The notes under the pieces are model-generated. The model was not told the DNA's origin and searched no databases. It worked only from the letters and a program-made list of their open reading frames with translations. Positions 15,407 through 24,858 of a DNA stretch of 64,000 nucleotides are shown here, piece by piece; within the stretch, counting starts at the first letter, position 1; the number at the start of each line of letters is the position of its first letter. The stretch is from positions 67,762-131,761 of the forward strand of contig JBPWQW010000005.1 of assembly GCA_051814705.1 (NCBI GenBank). Direction: 5' to 3'. The DNA is from Geojedonia sp051814705. Its GTDB lineage: Bacteria > Bacteroidota > Bacteroidia > Flavobacteriales > Flavobacteriaceae. Position numbers and translations under genes: made by a program.

Positions 15407-17800
15407 ATGAGTAAAGTAAAAGACATATACGAAACAATGGAATATGGGCCAGCACCAGAAAGTGCTGATGCAGCCATTGAGTTTTTAGAAAAACACAAAA
15501 AAACCTTCAAATTATTTATTGACGGAAAGTGGATTGCTCCTTCGAGTGGAGATTATTTTGAAAGTATAAACCCTTCAACTAAAGAAACATTAGCCAAAAT
15601 TTCTGAAGCTAATGAAGCCGATGTCAATAAAGCCGTGGCTGCCGCTAAAAAAGCATTGCCAGAATGGGTTCATATTGGAGCGCATCAAAGAGCCAAATAT
15701 TTATATGCCTTGGCGAGACAAATTCAAAAGCATTCACGTCTTTTTGCGGTTTTGGAGTCTATGGATAATGGAAAACCCATTAGAGAAACTCGAGACATCG
15801 ACATTCCAATAGCAATCAGGCATTTTTACCATCATGCTGGATGGGCTCAATTGAGAGATACCGAATTAAAAGATTATAAAGAAGTAGGCGTTATTGGTCA
15901 AATTATACCATGGAATTTCCCACTCATGATGTTGTCCTGGAAAATTGCTCCAGCCATTGCTATGGGAAACACTATTGTTTTAAAACCCGCAGAATTTACG
16001 TCTTTAACAGCATTACTTTTTGCTGAAATCTGTCAACAAATTGGATTGCCCAATGGTGTTGTCAATATCATAACAGGTCACGGTCCAACTGGAGCTGCAC
16101 TTGTAAATCACAAAGAAGTTAATAAAATTGCGTTTACCGGTTCTACTGAAGTTGGTAAAGTTATTCGACGGGCAATTGCAGGTTCTGGTAAAAAAGTATC
16201 ATTAGAATTGGGTGGAAAATCTCCTTTTATTGTTTTTGATGATGCCGATTTAGATAGCGTTGTAGAAGGAGTAGTGGATGCCATTTGGTTTAATCAAGGT
16301 CAGGTGTGTTGCGCAGGCTCCAGATTATTGGTTCAAGAAAGTGTGGCCGAGAAGCTTTATAAGAAAATTAGAGCCAGAATGGAAACCTTAAGAGTTGGTA
16401 ATGCCTTAGATAAAAGTATAGATATTGGAGCGATTGTTGCTCCAGTGCAACTTAAGGTGATTGAAGACCTCGTAAAACTTGGAGTTGATCAAGGCAATAC
16501 GCTTTGGCAACCTTCATGGGAATGCCCAACTTCAGGCTATTTCTATCCACCAACTTTATTTACAGATGTGTCGCCATCGTCAACTATTGCACAAGAAGAA
16601 ATTTTTGGCCCTGTACTGGTCGCGATGAGTTTTAGATCACATTCCGAAGCGGTAAAACTGGCTAATAATACAAGATATGGATTGGCCTGTAGTATCTGGA
16701 CAGAAAATATAAATTTAGCATTGGATATCGCACCACAAATCAAAGCAGGAACAGCTTGGATAAATTGTACCAACGTTTTTGATGCTGCTGCAGGTTTTGG
16801 TGGCTATCGCGAATCGGGATTTGGTAGAGAAGGAGGATTGGAAGGTTTAATGGAATATTTAAAACCAAAAATTGAGGATTCATTTACGGATCAACCCATT
16901 ATAAAACCATCAAAAAAAGTAGCAGTTTCTACTTCAAATGGACAAGCTAAACAAACAATAGACCGTACCACTAAAATGTATATTGGGGGCAAACAAGCGA
17001 GGCCAGATGGTGGCTACAGCATGGTCATAACTAGTAGTAGCGGCAACTACATTGGAGAAGTGTCAAAAGGCAACAGAAAAGATATTAGAAATGCTGTAGA
17101 AGCGGCTCATGCTAATTCCAGTTGGGAAAATAATACAGGACATGCAAGAGCACAAGTTTTGTATTATATCGCAGAAAACCTGGCCATTAGGAAAGAGGAA
17201 TTTGCAAACCGATTGGTGCAAATGACAAATCAAACTAAAGTAGATGCTCTACAAGAAGTTGATTTGTCTATTGAACGGATCTATACCTATGCGGCTTTAG
17301 CAGACAAGTATGATGGACATGTGCATCATACCATTCATAAAAATGTAACATTGGCCATGCCTGAAGCATTGGGAACCATGGGAATTATATGTCCTGATGA
17401 AAAACCTTTGTTAGGTTTTATTTCTACAGTGATCCCTGCCATAGCTATGGGTAATAATGTGATCGTAATACCTTCAGAGCAAGCACCATTTTCGGCAACC
17501 GATTTTTATCAAATATTGGAAACTTCAGATGTTCCAGCTGGAACTGTAAATATTGTCACAGGACAAAAAGAGGAACTGGCTCAAGTATTGGCTAAACATG
17601 ACGATGTTGATGGTATTTGGTATTTTGGTGATGCAAATGGCTGTAAAACTATCGAGTTGTTATCTGCTGATAATATGAAACGAACTTGGGTTAACTACGG
17701 AAAGTATAGAAATTGGTTAGATAAGGAACAAGGTGAAGGAAAGAGTTTCCTTAAACACGCCAGTCAGATTAAAAATATATGGATACCTTATGGCGCATAA
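15407..17800 (+). CDS. ALDH16-type two-domain aldehyde dehydrogenase
   Basis: A 797-residue protein with two aldehyde dehydrogenase domains in tandem. The first is complete: PWNFPLMM, FTGSTEVGK, general base Glu in LELGGKSP (267-272), catalytic Cys301 in GQVCCAGSR, and EEIFGPVL. The second (from about 523, KMYIGGKQARPDGG) is shortened and has no catalytic-Cys motif. The start (YETMEYGPAPES), the domain order and the end (IWIPYGA) closely match the ALDH16 family, known from animals (ALDH16A1, about 800 residues) and some bacteria. Placed between deoC and deoD, it probably oxidises acetaldehyde from the aldolase to acetate; that role is inferred from context. Confidence 0.88.
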   Translation: MSKVKDIYETMEYGPAPESADAAIEFLEKHKKTFKLFIDGKWIAPSSGDYFESINPSTKETLAKISEANEADVNKAVAAAKKALPEWVHIGAHQRAKYLYALARQIQKHSRLFAVLESMDNGKPIRETRDIDIPIAIRHFYHHAGWAQLRDTELKDYKEVGVIGQIIPWNFPLMMLSWKIAPAIAMGNTIVLKPAEFTSLTALLFAEICQQIGLPNGVVNIITGHGPTGAALVNHKEVNKIAFTGSTEVGKVIRRAIAGSGKKVSLELGGKSPFIVFDDADLDSVVEGVVDAIWFNQGQVCCAGSRLLVQESVAEKLYKKIRARMETLRVGNALDKSIDIGAIVAPVQLKVIEDLVKLGVDQGNTLWQPSWECPTSGYFYPPTLFTDVSPSSTIAQEEIFGPVLVAMSFRSHSEAVKLANNTRYGLACSIWTENINLALDIAPQIKAGTAWINCTNVFDAAAGFGGYRESGFGREGGLEGLMEYLKPKIEDSFTDQPIIKPSKKVAVSTSNGQAKQTIDRTTKMYIGGKQARPDGGYSMVITSSSGNYIGEVSKGNRKDIRNAVEAAHANSSWENNTGHARAQVLYYIAENLAIRKEEFANRLVQMTNQTKVDALQEVDLSIERIYTYAALADKYDGHVHHTIHKNVTLAMPEALGTMGIICPDEKPLLGFISTVIPAIAMGNNVIVIPSEQAPFSATDFYQILETSDVPAGTVNIVTGQKEELAQVLAKHDDVDGIWYFGDANGCKTIELLSADNMKRTWVNYGKYRNWLDKEQGEGKSFLKHASQIKNIWIPYGA

Positions 17801-17853
17801 AGATTTCAGTATTAATCCTTTTTAAACACTAGATATTAAAAAAATTATAAATT

Positions 17854-18555
17854 ATGAGTAGTATCCATATTGAAGCAAAAGTTGGTGATATAGCAGAAAC
17901 GATTTTACTGCCAGGTGATCCTCTTCGTGCAAAACATGTAGCAGAAACCTTTTTAGACGACGCAGTTTGTTATAACAATGTACGCGGAATGTTGGGCTTT
18001 ACTGGATATTATAAAGGTAACAGAGTCTCGATTCAAGGAACCGGTATGGGCATGGGAAGTCATGCCATTTACGTTCACGAATTAATAAATACTTATCATG
18101 TAAAGAACCTCATTCGAGTTGGTACCTGTGCAACCATACAAGATCATATAAATTTGGGACAGGTTTTATTGGCTATGAGTGCCTCAGGAGATTCAGATGC
18201 CAATAGTTTAAATTTTAAAGGCATGCATTATGCTGCAACTGCCGATTTTGATCTGCTAATGAAAGCGTATCAAGTTGCAAAGGATTTAAAGATAAAGACC
18301 TATCAAGGGCCGGTGTTTAGCACGAACACATTTTATGACGAAACTCCCGATCGTTGGGACATCTGGAAAAGGCATGGCATTCTTGGCGTAGAAATGGAAT
18401 CTCAAATTCTTTTTACACTTGCAAAAAGATTTGGTGTCAAAGCGCTTTCCATTCTTACCGTTAGCGACAATATACTCACAGGTGAAGCAACAAGTGCGAT
18501 GGAACGAGAGCGATCCTTTAACGATATGATGAAAATAGCCCTAGAGCTAGTTTAA
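17854..18555 (+). CDS. deoD: purine-nucleoside phosphorylase
   Basis: A 233-residue enzyme that phosphorolyses purine (deoxy)nucleosides to base and (deoxy)ribose-1-phosphate. Hexameric, DeoD-type features are present: LLPGDPLRAKHVAE near the N-terminus, GTGMGMGS phosphate-binding loop, LIRVGTCATI, VEMES ribose-binding segment, and catalytic Asp in TVSDNI. Last gene of the deo-type cluster, 53 bp after the dehydrogenase and followed by a strong bidirectional terminator. No phosphopentomutase (deoB) gene is in the window, so that step must be encoded elsewhere. Confidence 0.94.
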   Translation: MSSIHIEAKVGDIAETILLPGDPLRAKHVAETFLDDAVCYNNVRGMLGFTGYYKGNRVSIQGTGMGMGSHAIYVHELINTYHVKNLIRVGTCATIQDHINLGQVLLAMSASGDSDANSLNFKGMHYAATADFDLLMKAYQVAKDLKIKTYQGPVFSTNTFYDETPDRWDIWKRHGILGVEMESQILFTLAKRFGVKALSILTVSDNILTGEATSAMERERSFNDMMKIALELV

Positions 18556-18581
18556 ACTTTTTATAAGTACATATTGAATTT

Positions 18582-18640
18582 ACCCCTTGTACGTTTTGAT
18601 ATTAACATGTAATCAAAATATGCAAGGGGTTGAATTTTTT
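18582..18640. terminator. bidirectional terminator between deoD and short deoC
   Basis: Arms of 19 nt at 18582-18600 and 18612-18630 pair at about 16 positions, with AT-rich flanks and a T run on the plus strand. It separates two convergent genes. Confidence 0.8.
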
Positions 18641-18654
18641 AAACTAAAAAGGGA

Positions 18655-19314
18655 TTATACTAAACTCGTAACTTTAGTATTTACAATTGTAACACCAAAT
18701 GTAGTACCAATACCGGCGACACCTGCTTCAATATATTTTTGAGCAGTTTTAAGATCTGAAATGCCTCCTGAAGCTTTTACTTTCACTTTGTCCCTAACGG
18801 TTCTTCTTATAAACTTTATAGCGGTAAACGTGGCACCACTTTTTGAAAAGCCTGTAGAGGTTTTTATAAAATCAGCTTTGGCATCCATACAAATCTCGCT
18901 GGCCTTAATAATTTCGTTTTTAGAGAGTTCACTAATTTCCAAAATGACTTTAAGCGGGGTTTTGCCAATGGCAATTTTTACATCACTGATATCTTTTAAT
19001 ACTCGAAAATAGTTTCTGCTTTTCAAAAGTCCAATGTTGATGACCATGTCAATTTCATCGGCTCCATCCTCGATAGCTTTTTTGGCTTCTAAAACTTTGG
19101 CTTCTGTTGACATCGCTCCTAAAGGAAAGCCGATCACACTGCAAATTTTAACCGAAGATTCTTCCAATAGTTGTTTGGCTAGAGGTACAAAACAGCCATT
19201 GATGCAAACGGAAAAGAATTGATATTGTTTCGCTTCTTCGCATAAATTAATGATTTCTTTTTCTGTAGCTGATGCTTTTAAAAGGGTGTGATCTATGTAT
19301 GAATTTACCTCCAT
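18655..19314 (-). CDS. deoC: deoxyribose-phosphate aldolase, short bacterial form
   Basis: A 219-residue class I aldolase, the usual size of bacterial DeoC. Active-site residues are Asp89 (DEIDMVINIG), Schiff-base Lys151 (DFIKTSTGFSKSGAT) and Lys180 (VKASGGI). The phosphate loop reads GIGTTFG where GTSSG is usual, a small variation. It lies on the opposite strand, converging on the deo-type cluster that already has the long-form aldolase, so the window has two distinct aldolases for one step. They may differ in induction or aldehyde preference; nothing in the sequence settles this. Confidence 0.92.
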   Translation of the reverse strand: MEVNSYIDHTLLKASATEKEIINLCEEAKQYQFFSVCINGCFVPLAKQLLEESSVKICSVIGFPLGAMSTEAKVLEAKKAIEDGADEIDMVINIGLLKSRNYFRVLKDISDVKIAIGKTPLKVILEISELSKNEIIKASEICMDAKADFIKTSTGFSKSGATFTAIKFIRRTVRDKVKVKASGGISDLKTAQKYIEAGVAGIGTTFGVTIVNTKVTSLV

Positions 19315-19506
19315 TTTTTTAAGTAGATTTTTTAAATATTAAACAATTGCTCATCCCTCATTAATTGTGAGGGGAAATTAATTTAATTATCTAATGTAAT
19401 TTGGGAGATTAATAGCGGTTCAAATTTAGTGATTAATTTCAATATATGTTATGCGTTCTTTAAAATTTTATCGTTTGGAAGGTTATTTTCAATTCAATAT
19501 GAACCA

Positions 19507-19560
19507 TGAAAGCAACACGCATCGACCTAATGTATTCGGTAATGACTTGTGTTGCTTTCA
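19507..19560. repeat. perfect 12-bp inverted repeat with 30-nt loop
   Basis: TGAAAGCAACAC (19507-19518) and GTGTTGCTTTCA (19549-19560) in the gap between the deoC(-) start and the clpB(-) end. No T run, so not an ordinary terminator. The rest of this roughly 300-bp gap is plain AT-rich sequence. Confidence 0.75.
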
Positions 19561-19581
19561 ACTAACCAACCAATTTAAAGA

Positions 19582-19606
19582 CTGTCACAAAACTATTTTG
19601 TTACAG
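19582..19606 (-). terminator. terminator-like hairpin after clpB
   Basis: On the minus strand CTGTAACAAAA pairs with TTTTGTGACAG (one mismatch), followed by TCTTTAAA. It lies directly after the clpB stop codon. Confidence 0.55.
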
Positions 19607-19610
19607 CATT

Positions 19611-22220
19611 TCACATATTTTCAGTTACTAGATTAGCTTGATTCCTAAATACCAATTTTTCACCGAAGTAATCTAGTAGGATGATACTATCAACAGTCAC
19701 ATTTCCTGAAAGGATTTCTTTACTCAATTCGTTTAATACTTCTTTTTGAATCACCCGTTTTACTGGTCTTGCCCCGTACTCTGGATGGTAACCCTGATCG
19801 GCTAAATAATTAATGGCTTCAGGTGTAGCATCAAACGTAATATTTTGTTGTTGGAGCATTTTGGTCAAACCTTTTATTTGTAAGCCAACAATATCTATAA
19901 TATTAGCCTTGGTTAATGGTGTGAACATGATAATATCATCAATTCGGTTTATAAATTCTGGTCGTACACTTTGCTTTAATAACACCAAGATATCCAATTT
20001 GGCAGCTTCCATAGCGGAATCTACATCCTTTGTCGCTTCAAAACGTTCATGTATAATTTGGCTTCCAAGATTGGAGGTCATAATAATGATCGTGTTTTTA
20101 AAATCTGCAAGGCGACCTTTATTGTCGGTAAGATGGCCTTCATCCAAAACCTGCAACAACACATTAAAGGTGTCGGGATGGGCTTTCTCAATCTCATCTA
20201 ATAAAATTACCGAATAAGGTTTACGTCTTACGGCCTCGGTTAATTGACCACCTTCGTCATAACCTATATAGCCTGGAGGTGCACCGACCAATCGGCTTAC
20301 GGCATGGCTTTCTTGATATTCGCTCATATCAATTCGGGTCATGGCATTCTCGTCGTCAAACAAATATTCCGCTAAAGCTTTTGCTAATTCAGTTTTACCC
20401 ACACCTGTTGTACCTAGAAATAGAAAAGAACCAATGGGTTTTTGTGGATTTTGTAAACCAGCGCGACTGCGTCTTACGGCATCACTTACCGCTGCGATAG
20501 CTTCCTCTTGTCCAACCACGCGTTTATGAAGCTGATCTTCTAATTTTAATAATTTTTCACGTTCACTTTGTAACATTTTAGTTACAGGAATTCCAGTCCA
20601 TTTGGCTACAACCTCTGCAATATCATCATAAGTTACTTCCTCTTTAATTAAAGAATGCTCAGATTGATTTTTGCTCAATTCATTTTGAAGTTTTTCAAGC
20701 TGTTCTTGTGCTTCTTTAATCTTTCCGTAGCGGATTTCGGCAACTTTTCCATAATCACCTTCACGTTCTGCTTTTTCGGCTTCCAGTTTAAAATTTTCAA
20801 TTTTTGCTTTTGAAGCCTGGATACTGTCAACTACGTCTTTTTCGCTTTTCCATTTTGCAAAAATAGTGTTGCGTTGTTCTTTTAAATTGGCCAGATCGGA
20901 GCGTAAGGATTTAAGTTTCGACTCATCTTTCTCCCTTTTTATAGCCTCAATTTCAATTTCCAATTGCATGACCTTTCTATCCAATACATCCAATTCTTCT
21001 GGTTTGGAGTTGATTTCCATACGCAATTTTGAAGCGGCTTCGTCCATTAAGTCGATAGCTTTATCGGGTAAAAACCGATTGGTAATATAGCGTTCAGATA
21101 ATTCAACAGCGCCGATAATGGCTTCGTCTTTAATACGGACTTTATGATGGGTCTCGTATTTTTCCTTGATACCACGAAGGATGGAAATGGCACTTTCGGT
21201 ATCCGGCTCGTCAACCATAACTTTTTGAAATCGTCTTTCTAAGGCTTTATCCTTTTCAAAATACTTTTGATATTCGTCTAAAGTGGTTGCTCCAATAGCG
21301 CGCAATTCACCACGTGCCAAAGCTGGTTTTAAAATATTTGCGGCATCCATGGCACCTTGGCCACCGCCTGCGCCAACAAGGGTGTGGATTTCATCAATAA
21401 ACAAGACCACATCACCATCACTGGTTGTTACTTCTTTAATAACGGCTTTTAAACGTTCTTCAAACTCTCCCTTGTACTTGGCTCCAGCAATTAAGGCGCC
21501 CATATCCAAAGCAAAAATTTGTTTGTCTTTTAGGTTCTCTGGAATATCACCATCTACAATACGATGCGCCAAGCCTTCAGCAATGGCAGTTTTACCAGTT
21601 CCAGGTTCACCGACCAAAATGGGGTTGTTCTTGGTACGACGTGATAAAATTTGAAGAATACGACGTATTTCTTCATCACGACCAATAACAGGATCCAATT
21701 TTCCATCTTTTGCTAATTGGTTTAAGTTTTTAGCATATTTGTTTAAAGCATTGTAAATTTCTTCTTGACTTTGAGAGCTTACCTTTTCACCTTTCCGAAG
21801 GTCGTTGATACTGGCACTTAAAGCTTTTTCTGTGACTCCTTGATCTTTGAGCATTTGGGCAATCTTACTATTCGATTTAAAAACGGCAAGAATTATATGC
21901 TCGATGGATACAAAGTCATCCTTCATTTTTTTGGCAATAATGGAGGCTTCGTTGAGGCTTTTTCCAGCCTCTTGAGAGAACATGATGTCGCCACCAGTAA
22001 CTTTGGCAAAACTGTCTAGTTGTTTGTCCAGCATTTGTTGCAGTAAAGGGACATTGACATTCAATTTTTTGAGAATGAATGGCAAAACATTATCATCAAC
22101 TTCAAAAATGGCTTTAAAAATATGCTCATTTTCTATCTGTTGATGCCCGAAACCTTGGGCAAGTTGTTGCGCTTGCTGAATGGCTTCTTGTGATTTTATA
22201 GTATAATTATTTAAGTTCAT
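19611..22220 (-). CDS. clpB: ATP-dependent disaggregase ClpB
   Basis: An 869-residue Hsp100 chaperone that, with DnaK, extracts and refolds aggregated proteins after heat stress. An N-terminal Clp repeat domain (about 1-145) is followed by the first AAA module with GEPGTGKT and VLFIDEIHTL. The long coiled-coil M domain (roughly 400-520, LDRKVMQLEIEIEAIKREKDE) and second AAA module with GTTGVGKTELAKAL and ILLDEIEKAHPD follow. Full length. Monocistronic, divergent from the ytxJ-like gene. No heat-shock element could be recognised. Confidence 0.97.
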   Translation of the reverse strand: MNLNNYTIKSQEAIQQAQQLAQGFGHQQIENEHIFKAIFEVDDNVLPFILKKLNVNVPLLQQMLDKQLDSFAKVTGGDIMFSQEAGKSLNEASIIAKKMKDDFVSIEHIILAVFKSNSKIAQMLKDQGVTEKALSASINDLRKGEKVSSQSQEEIYNALNKYAKNLNQLAKDGKLDPVIGRDEEIRRILQILSRRTKNNPILVGEPGTGKTAIAEGLAHRIVDGDIPENLKDKQIFALDMGALIAGAKYKGEFEERLKAVIKEVTTSDGDVVLFIDEIHTLVGAGGGQGAMDAANILKPALARGELRAIGATTLDEYQKYFEKDKALERRFQKVMVDEPDTESAISILRGIKEKYETHHKVRIKDEAIIGAVELSERYITNRFLPDKAIDLMDEAASKLRMEINSKPEELDVLDRKVMQLEIEIEAIKREKDESKLKSLRSDLANLKEQRNTIFAKWKSEKDVVDSIQASKAKIENFKLEAEKAEREGDYGKVAEIRYGKIKEAQEQLEKLQNELSKNQSEHSLIKEEVTYDDIAEVVAKWTGIPVTKMLQSEREKLLKLEDQLHKRVVGQEEAIAAVSDAVRRSRAGLQNPQKPIGSFLFLGTTGVGKTELAKALAEYLFDDENAMTRIDMSEYQESHAVSRLVGAPPGYIGYDEGGQLTEAVRRKPYSVILLDEIEKAHPDTFNVLLQVLDEGHLTDNKGRLADFKNTIIIMTSNLGSQIIHERFEATKDVDSAMEAAKLDILVLLKQSVRPEFINRIDDIIMFTPLTKANIIDIVGLQIKGLTKMLQQQNITFDATPEAINYLADQGYHPEYGARPVKRVIQKEVLNELSKEILSGNVTVDSIILLDYFGEKLVFRNQANLVTENM

Positions 22221-22400
22221 ATGGTTTAATTTTTCTTTCTTTGCAAACTGTAAATCAACAATCTTACCAATACAACTAAACAGACAAAATGCCTTGTAAA
22301 GCCACTAATCACGTGACTTTTAGTCAGTTTGTAAGGTTGGATTTTAGTTACGACTGATGTGGTGATTTACATTTAAATTAAGAGTAAAAAAATCTTGAAT

Positions 22401-22787
22401 ATGGGATTATTAAAAAAACTATTTGGAGTGAACAATGAAATAAAAGAGGAAAAGCTGTTACCATGGATTCCTTTAAACGACAAAGCTCAAATTGAAACTA
22501 TAAAAAGAAACTCAAAAAAAAAGCTTCAAGTTATATTTAAACACTCGACACGTTGTGGTATAAGTAAAATGGTCATGAACCAATTTGAGGGATTGTTTGA
22601 TTTAAATGCGGATTTAGATTTGTATTATTTAGATATTCTAAATCACCGTGATATATCTAACGAAATAGGCTATAAATTTCAAGTTATGCATGAATCCCCA
22701 CAATTGTTGGTTATAAAAAATGAAGTTCTAGTGGCTCACGATTCTCATGGAGCGATCAATACTTTAGATTTTAGTCGATTTCTTTAA
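22401..22787 (+). CDS. ytxJ: bacillithiol system redox-active protein YtxJ (DUF2847)
   Basis: A 128-residue thioredoxin-fold protein. The motif FKHSTRCGISKMV, with a single active Cys, and the later HESPQLLVIKN with the cis-Pro are diagnostic of YtxJ, thought to be a monothiol bacilliredoxin-like protein. I start at ATG 22401 rather than the in-frame TTG two codons earlier, giving MGLLKKLFG. It diverges from clpB; a 48-bp gap separates it from the converging DUF3667 gene. A link to bacillithiol chemistry is established for the family only by co-occurrence. Confidence 0.85.
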   Translation: MGLLKKLFGVNNEIKEEKLLPWIPLNDKAQIETIKRNSKKKLQVIFKHSTRCGISKMVMNQFEGLFDLNADLDLYYLDILNHRDISNEIGYKFQVMHESPQLLVIKNEVLVAHDSHGAINTLDFSRFL

Positions 22788-22835
22788 AAAGACCAGTCGC
22801 TTTCAATTTTAAGAAAGCAATGGGTTTAGTAGATG

Positions 22836-23906
22836 TTAATGGATATTTAAATAGGTAAATAGTGCAAAAACTACAGTCAGTAAAGTTATGATCATCAGAT
22901 TGATGATGATGATGGCGCTACTTTTAAAAAAGGATTTTATAACAGGTTGCCCATATAAACGGCGGTGCGCAGGGAAATAATAATAGATCATCCAAAAAAT
23001 CCCTGCGGATTTTACACTAAAATTAGCCCAATCTACCCAAGGCGCATTGCCTAATAACGCGATAAATTTATCAAGAAAAAATAATATTAAAATCAGCAAC
23101 AAGATAAACGAAAAATAATGCAGGGTAAAGATGCTATGGTCAAAATAAAACCATTTTTTTTTATCGTGAAAAAGCCATAATATAAAGGCAAAAACGGGCA
23201 TGTACAAAAACAATACTTTTGGTAAATTATTGGTAAAAGAGAGCATGAACTTTTCCATGATTTGCTCATTGGTATTTTCTTGTTTAACCGTAAGCCATTT
23301 TTTAAGAAACCAATATTCGGTTGAACTTATTTTCTGTTCTTCACTACCAAGTTTTTGAATGGAGTCTAATTCTGTGACAGATTTATAGCCAAAATCGGCA
23401 GCTTCTTTCTTATCAATTCCTTTTGTTTGATTTAATATTTTCTTTATGGTGTCATTATTTTGTTGCGATAGGATGCCAACTTTAGTCAAGCCATCTATAC
23501 TTTTTTCTTCTATATGTAACGAATCAATAGAAGGTACTGCAATTTTACTTTTTGAAGCTTTATTTGGTACGTTTTCAACTTCTGTCGTTCCGTTTGGAAA
23601 AAGAGATATTAAGAAAAAGGTTACGAAACTTATAAATATATACAAACGTATTGGCGGAAGAAAAGACAAGCGTTTTCCTGATAAATAGGCTTTAGTTAAA
23701 GCAGCTGGTTTAAAAAATAAATAAAAAATTGATTTCCAAAAGGCACTGTCATAATGTGTTAAGTCTTCAAAAAAATGTTTAAACAGGTGGTGAAACGATT
23801 TGGTTATTTCGGTATTTTCCTGACCACAGTTTGGGCAAAAGCGTTGCTCTACTACATGTTGGCAGTTTAAACATGTTTGATCTTTTCGCAATTTTTCTTT
23901 AGACAT
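22836..23906 (-). CDS. DUF3667 family membrane protein with zinc ribbon
   Basis: A 356-residue protein. An N-terminal zinc ribbon (CLNCQHVVEQRFCPNCGQ, two CxxC pairs) is followed by the DUF3667 region (SFHHLFKHFFEDLTHYDSAFWKS, then LTKAYLSGKRLSFLPPIRLYIFISF). Multiple transmembrane helices occur at about 88-106 and three or more in the C-terminal 150 residues. A hydrophilic loop of about 120 residues sits between the first and later helices. Function unknown. Convergent with the ytxJ-like gene. Confidence 0.85.
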   Translation of the reverse strand: MSKEKLRKDQTCLNCQHVVEQRFCPNCGQENTEITKSFHHLFKHFFEDLTHYDSAFWKSIFYLFFKPAALTKAYLSGKRLSFLPPIRLYIFISFVTFFLISLFPNGTTEVENVPNKASKSKIAVPSIDSLHIEEKSIDGLTKVGILSQQNNDTIKKILNQTKGIDKKEAADFGYKSVTELDSIQKLGSEEQKISSTEYWFLKKWLTVKQENTNEQIMEKFMLSFTNNLPKVLFLYMPVFAFILWLFHDKKKWFYFDHSIFTLHYFSFILLLILILFFLDKFIALLGNAPWVDWANFSVKSAGIFWMIYYYFPAHRRLYGQPVIKSFFKSSAIIIINLMIITLLTVVFALFTYLNIH

Positions 23907-24189
23907 TTTAAGGAAAATGAATTGATTTTGGTAAATCTAACTAATCTTTGGGCTACAATTTAATGTTATGAATTATATAATTCTTACTTCAGGATTAATT
24001 CATAACAATCTGGTGTATGACCAAATTTAATCAAACTATAAAAGGCCTTGCCTTTTTTACAATACATTAATAATTAATGCTTTAGTCATTTTCGGATGCG
24101 AATTTTGCAATAATTAGCGATTAAACTGTAACAAGGTCTGCCTTTAGCAATTGTATTTTTACTTCATATTAATAATAAAACTTGAAAAG

Positions 24190-24738
24190 ATGAAAAATAT
24201 AATTTGTATCAGTTTGTTGTTGCTTACAGCTCCTGTTTTTGCACAAGAAAAACCAAAAAATGTTTCTGAAGAAGTAGAAACAACAACAATAAAGGTTAAC
24301 AATGGGACAGAAGTAAAAGAGAAAAAAGTAAAAGTTACAACAAGAAAAGAGCAACATATTAAATTAGACGAAAAAGATAAAAATAAAATGGATCAGGATA
24401 TTGTAGAAAGTCCTGTTAAAGTTAAAAAGACTATTGAAATAGATTATGACGGAGATAATTCCTACGATTCTAAAGTTGAAGTTGGATACTATGAATTTGA
24501 AGGAAAACGATACCATTTCAAAAAGATGAATAATGGCTTTTTGGTATCATCAGAAAACAAACAAAACCCAAATGATTTTGGAAGTATTGTGAGATTCAAT
24601 AAAGAAAATCATTATTTGTTTCGTAATGCTGATACTATTGGAATAGGGTATTTTAATACTGAGGGAAACTTCGTTATAGAATATTACGATAAAAAATCTG
24701 GAGAATTAGTTAGTCAAGAATTTATGGAAATAAAATAA
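24190..24738 (+). CDS. secreted protein of unknown function
   Basis: A 182-residue protein with a clear signal peptide (MKNIICISLLLLTAPVFAQ, cleavage after AQ). The mature part is rich in Lys, Glu and Val-Thr repeats (VETTTIKVNNG, KKVKVTTRKEQ) and then has KTIEIDYDGDNSYDS, followed by a beta-rich region. No family recognised. The ATG at 24190 is chosen because it gives the signal peptide directly; the in-frame TTG at 24151 would add 13 unlikely residues. A strong terminator follows. Confidence 0.7.
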   Translation: MKNIICISLLLLTAPVFAQEKPKNVSEEVETTTIKVNNGTEVKEKKVKVTTRKEQHIKLDEKDKNKMDQDIVESPVKVKKTIEIDYDGDNSYDSKVEVGYYEFEGKRYHFKKMNNGFLVSSENKQNPNDFGSIVRFNKENHYLFRNADTIGIGYFNTEGNFVIEYYDKKSGELVSQEFMEIK

Positions 24739-24758
24739 TTTATCGTCATTAAAAGTTA

Positions 24759-24787
24759 AAAGTCCTGTTTTAAACAGGACTTTTTTT
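24759..24787 (+). terminator. intrinsic terminator
   Basis: AAGTCCTGTTT/AAACAGGACTT perfect hairpin followed by seven T residues, directly downstream of the secreted-protein gene. Confidence 0.92.
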
Positions 24788-24858
24788 ATTTAATAAATTT
24801 TGCTTTTCTAACTTATGGATTGTATTTCCCGACAATAAATGCAGGATCACAATGAAGA

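Noticed and set aside
15407..17800. Two aldehyde dehydrogenase genes fused by error
   Set aside because: The whole length, start and end match the ALDH16 two-domain family, including a C-terminal domain without the catalytic Cys, so the fusion is genuine.
19451..19636. 61-residue plus-strand open frame between deoC and clpB
   Set aside because: It spans the inverted repeat and the clpB terminator-like hairpin and overlaps the clpB 3' end; no protein-like features.
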